NCBI GenBank assembly: GCA_017305715.1
Contig: JAFKKG010000012.1
Span: 62,001 to 126,000, forward strand
DNA: 64,000 nucleotides
Origin: Hyphomicrobiales bacterium
Lineage (GTDB): Bacteria > Pseudomonadota > Alphaproteobacteria > Rhizobiales > Xanthobacteraceae
Direction of reading: 5' to 3'
This document shows, piece after piece, positions 61,245 through 64,000 of the stretch (positions are counted from its first letter, which is position 1; each line of letters starts with the position of its first letter). The notes beneath the pieces were generated by a model that was given only the letters and a program-made list of their open reading frames with translations, had not been told where the DNA came from and made no database searches. The translations under genes and the position numbers were made by a program.

Positions 61245-63050
61245 GTGCCGTGCAGGATAGAAGACTACGGACTGATCGGCGATTGCGAGACCGCAGCGCT
61301 GGTCGGTCGCGACGGTTCGATCGACTGGTTGTGCTGGCCGGCCTTCGATTCCGACGCCTGCTTTGCCGCACTGCTGGGCAGCCGGAAGCACGGCCGCTGG
61401 CTGATCGCTCCCGCAGGCGAGATCACCCAGACGTCACGCCGTTACCGCGGCAACACGCTGATCCTGGAGACGCGGTTTGAAACCGAGGACGGCGTGATCG
61501 ATCTGGTCGATTTCATGCCGCCGCGCGGCAACGCGTCCGACGTGGTGCGGCTGGTGCGCGGGATCAGCGGCCGGGTGAAATTGCGGATGCAATTGGTGAT
61601 CCGCTTCGGCTTCGGTACGGATATTCCCTGGGTCAAGAAAAACGAAGGCGGTTCCGGCCTGCTCGCGATTTGCGGCCCTGACATGACCGTGCTGCGCACG
61701 CCGGTCGAGACCCGCGGCGAGGATCTGACCACGGTCGCCGATTTCTGGGTAAGTGGGGGCGAGACCGTGCCCTTTGTCCTGACCTACGGACCCTCGCATC
61801 TGCCGGTGCCCGCGCCGATCGATCCGTTGGTGGCGCTGCAGGAAACCGAGGCTTTTTGGAATGAATGGAGCAGCCGCTGCACCTATCAGGGCGAGCAGCG
61901 GGACCTCGTGATGCGCTCGCTGATCACGCTGAAGGCGCTGACCTACGCGCCGACCGGCGGTATCGTCGCGGCACCGACGACATCGCTGCCGGAAAAACTC
62001 GGCGGGCAGCGCAATTGGGACTACCGCTTTTGCTGGCTGCGCGATGCGACGTTTACGCTGCTGGCGCTGATGAACTCCGGCTATACCGAGGAAGCGCTGG
62101 CGTGGCACAATTGGCTGCTGCGCGCGGTGGCGGGATCGCCCGACAACATGCAGATCATGTACGGCATCATGGGCCAGCGGCGGCTCCTGGAATGGGAGGC
62201 CGGCTGGCTGCCCGGTTATGAAGGCGCGCAGCCGGTCCGGGTCGGCAACGCCGCGCATGCCCAGTTGCAGCTTGACGTCTATGGAGAATTGATCGATGCC
62301 TTCCATCAGTGGCGAACGGCCAAGCTCGAACTCGACCAGGGAAGCTGGTCGCTGGAATGCACGGTGCTGGAGCATCTGGCCGAGCAATGGGACCAGCCGG
62401 ATCACGGCATCTGGGAGCGCCGCGGCGACGGCAGGCACTATGTCTCGTCCAAGGTGATGACCTGGGTCGCCTTCGACCGCGGCATCAAGAGCGCCGAAAA
62501 ATTCGGCTTCAAGGCCCCGCTCGCGAAGTGGCGGACCTTGCGCGATACCATCCACCGCGACGTCTGCGAAAAGGGTTTTGATCGCGAGTTGAATTCGTTC
62601 GTGGAATCCTACGGCTCGAAACTGCTCGATGCCAGCATCCTGCTGCTGCCTGCGGTGGGCTTCCTCGCGCCGTCGGATCCCCGCGTGCAGGGAACGCTGG
62701 CCGCGATCGAGAAGTACCTGATGCGCGATGGCTTTGTGCTGCGGCATGATCCGTGCGAGATCTCAAGCGAGCAGCAACCGGTCGAGGGGGCGTTCCTGGC
62801 GTGCAGCCTCTGGCTGGCGGATGCCTATTGTCTGGCCGGAGAGTTCGGCAAGGCGCGGGTCTTGTTCGACCGTGTGGTCGGGATCGCCAACGATCTCGGC
62901 CTGTTGGCCGAGGAATTCGACACCGAAGCAGGTCGCCAGACCGGCAATTTCCCGCAGGCGCTGACGCATATCGCGTTGATCAATACCGCCCACAACCTCA
63001 GCGCGGCCAAACGGGGGGCCGAGAAGCCGGCGATGCAGCGCTCCAAGTAG
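61245..63050 (+). CDS. GH15-family glucosidase (glucoamylase/trehalase-like)
   Basis: The 601-residue protein is a glycoside hydrolase family 15 member. It opens with RIEDYGLIGDCETAALVGRD, then GSIDWLCWPAFDS; the (alpha/alpha)6 barrel has NWDYRFCWLRDATFTLLALM, general acid Glu in PDHGIWERRGD and the catalytic-base region EEFDTEAGRQTGNFPQALTH. Family members hydrolyse terminal alpha-1,4 glucose or, in some actinobacteria and archaea, trehalose; the position in a trehalose/glycogen block leaves both open. The GTG start at 61245 is used. It is downstream of malQ in one operon. Confidence 0.9.
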   Translation: MPCRIEDYGLIGDCETAALVGRDGSIDWLCWPAFDSDACFAALLGSRKHGRWLIAPAGEITQTSRRYRGNTLILETRFETEDGVIDLVDFMPPRGNASDVVRLVRGISGRVKLRMQLVIRFGFGTDIPWVKKNEGGSGLLAICGPDMTVLRTPVETRGEDLTTVADFWVSGGETVPFVLTYGPSHLPVPAPIDPLVALQETEAFWNEWSSRCTYQGEQRDLVMRSLITLKALTYAPTGGIVAAPTTSLPEKLGGQRNWDYRFCWLRDATFTLLALMNSGYTEEALAWHNWLLRAVAGSPDNMQIMYGIMGQRRLLEWEAGWLPGYEGAQPVRVGNAAHAQLQLDVYGELIDAFHQWRTAKLELDQGSWSLECTVLEHLAEQWDQPDHGIWERRGDGRHYVSSKVMTWVAFDRGIKSAEKFGFKAPLAKWRTLRDTIHRDVCEKGFDRELNSFVESYGSKLLDASILLLPAVGFLAPSDPRVQGTLAAIEKYLMRDGFVLRHDPCEISSEQQPVEGAFLACSLWLADAYCLAGEFGKARVLFDRVVGIANDLGLLAEEFDTEAGRQTGNFPQALTHIALINTAHNLSAAKRGAEKPAMQRSK

Positions 63051-63324
63051 CCGCGATATCGCGAATTGACGTCACGCGAGCCGGCAGTAGTCCATCAAGC
63101 TGCAGGCTGGGCTGGGGGGCCTGCCGCACCTTTGGACGAATACCGGCTCGCGCCTGCCGATTCACACCCGATGGAGGTCGGGAAATGGTGGGAATCGGCA
63201 ACCCCGAAACGGGGCGACCGGCGCAATAAAGCGGATATGCCGGCCGAAAGCTTTGACGGCGTCTGGATTTATCCTTGAGATGGCCTTGATATCGCGCCGC
63301 ACGTCGTCCACGACGAGCAGCCGG

Positions 63325-64000
63325 CTAGCCGAGCTTCAAGACCATTTCCATGGCGCGGGCAAAACCGTCGCGCTCGTTGGTTTCCGTGACATGGGTCGCG
63401 CGCTTCTTGACGTCGTCGGCGGCATTGCCCATGGCGAATGAGGTGCCGGCCCTGGCAAACATGGGCAGATCGTTCTGCATGTCGCCGATGGTGGCGACGG
63501 CGTCCAGCGAAACGCCAAGTCGCCCCGCGATGTTCGCGACGAAGGTCCCCTTGTCGTAGCCGGCCGGCGTGACATCGAGATAATAGGTCTGCGAGCGGAC
63601 GGCGGTGGCCTCTCTCCCCACCGCCTGCTGCATCGCCGCCTCGCAGCGCGCCAGCAGCGCCGCGTCGGAACTGGCGCCGACGATCTTGCAGGCCTCGGAC
63701 AGATGCGGGGTGAAATCCCCGATGATGGTCGGATCATGCTTGATCGCCCGTTTCTCGTGCGGAACGTATTCGCCGTCGGGATTGCGGGTATACCAGTGCT
63801 CATTGCTGAACAGCCAGATGTCGACGCCGAATTCATTGAGTACGTCGATGCTGCGCTGCGCCACGTCAGGCGCGATCAGATGCTGCTCGATCGGCTTCAA
63901 TTGCGCATCGAGGATCGAGCTTCCGTTGAAGGCGCCGATCGGCAGCGTGATATCAAGCGGTTCGATCAGAAAACCCATGCCGATGGTCGGGCGGCTGGAG
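63325..64000 (-). CDS. HAD-superfamily (Cof-type) phosphatase, N-terminus cut by window end
   Basis: The C-terminal 225 codons of a Cof/IIB-type HAD hydrolase are visible. The substrate-capping domain (FGVDIWLFSNEHWYTRNPDG, YYLDVTPAGYDKGTFV) is followed by motif IV TIGDMQNDLPMFARAGTSFA then MGNA. The start lies beyond 64000: the frame continues with SRPTIG before the first visible Met, which matches the usual GRP..GM segment after motif I. Members dephosphorylate sugar phosphates or nucleotides. A sugar-phosphate role near the trehalose block is possible but unproven. Confidence 0.85.
   Translation of the reverse strand, partial: SSRPTIGMGFLIEPLDITLPIGAFNGSSILDAQLKPIEQHLIAPDVAQRSIDVLNEFGVDIWLFSNEHWYTRNPDGEYVPHEKRAIKHDPTIIGDFTPHLSEACKIVGASSDAALLARCEAAMQQAVGREATAVRSQTYYLDVTPAGYDKGTFVANIAGRLGVSLDAVATIGDMQNDLPMFARAGTSFAMGNAADDVKKRATHVTETNERDGFARAMEMVLKLG

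Noticed and set aside
63051-63324. Short frames between the GH15 and HAD genes
   Set aside because: None has a start signal or sensible composition; I see nothing supportable in this gap.
1-64000. CRISPR arrays, transposases, integrases, prophage genes
   Set aside because: No regularly spaced direct repeats and no protein with transposase or integrase motifs were seen on either strand.

Overview
The window reads as a chromosomal segment of a GC-rich alphaproteobacterium, most likely Bradyrhizobium or a close relative. The gene content (Bug, TAXI and branched-chain-type solute receptors, NAD-linked formate dehydrogenase, Kdp, Ku/LigD, a trehalose/glycogen block), the tight ATGA overlaps and the dyad repeats between genes all point that way. 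The genus is inferred, not proven.

Region 1 (about 0.2-10 kb) looks like a genomic island. An intact tRNA with a CAU anticodon (9910-9985, minus) has its 3' end facing left. A 47-base copy of that 3' part, 44/47 identical, lies at 210-256 in the same orientation. Between them is one catabolic module: a FadR-type GntR regulator, a classic CTGGT-N3-ACCAG operator, an RraA-like lyase, an amidase, a complete TRAP transporter with a hairpin between receptor and membrane genes, an amidohydrolase, an Asp/Glu racemase/maleate isomerase-like enzyme, and a second RraA-like lyase. The substrate is unknown; an amide or cyclic imide of a small dicarboxylate is my inference. No integrase is visible.

Region 2 (10-13.5 kb) holds three solute receptors of three different transporter classes (Bug, TAXI, branched-chain ABC), none with a permease here. 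Region 3 (13.6-27 kb) is a molybdenum-cofactor and formate dehydrogenase locus: a degenerate MoeA-like protein, a MoeA fused to a periplasmic-binding-like domain, an FAD monooxygenase, MobA, FdhD, MobB, canonical MoeA, a TusA-like protein, then a fused FdsG-FdsB and FdsA.

Region 4 (27-33 kb) has a membrane cNMP-binding protein, a CorA-like channel and many small orphan genes, two of which share an IGRN...WVA...GGLF module, plus a DapA-family protein with altered active-site residues. Region 5 (33.3-42.2 kb) is three tiny one-helix membrane peptides (one is KdpF), kdpABC, kdpDE and a ptsN paralogue. Region 6 (42.2-46.2 kb) is a Lys-rich DUF6496-type protein and divergent ku and ligD, with overlapping GGAAC-N16-CGTT-type (EcfG general stress) promoters between them. 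Region 7 (46.3-63 kb) is DUF3309 and PHA-associated small genes, then treS-mak, glgB, treX, treZ, treY (minus) divergent from malQ and a GH15 glucosidase (plus); malQ is preceded by a perfect EcfG-type promoter. A HAD phosphatase runs off the right end.

Together the right half is mostly an osmotic, desiccation and stress-survival neighbourhood (K+ uptake, end-joining repair, trehalose/glycogen). The left half is nutrient scavenging and formate oxidation. No CRISPR array, transposase or prophage gene was seen.
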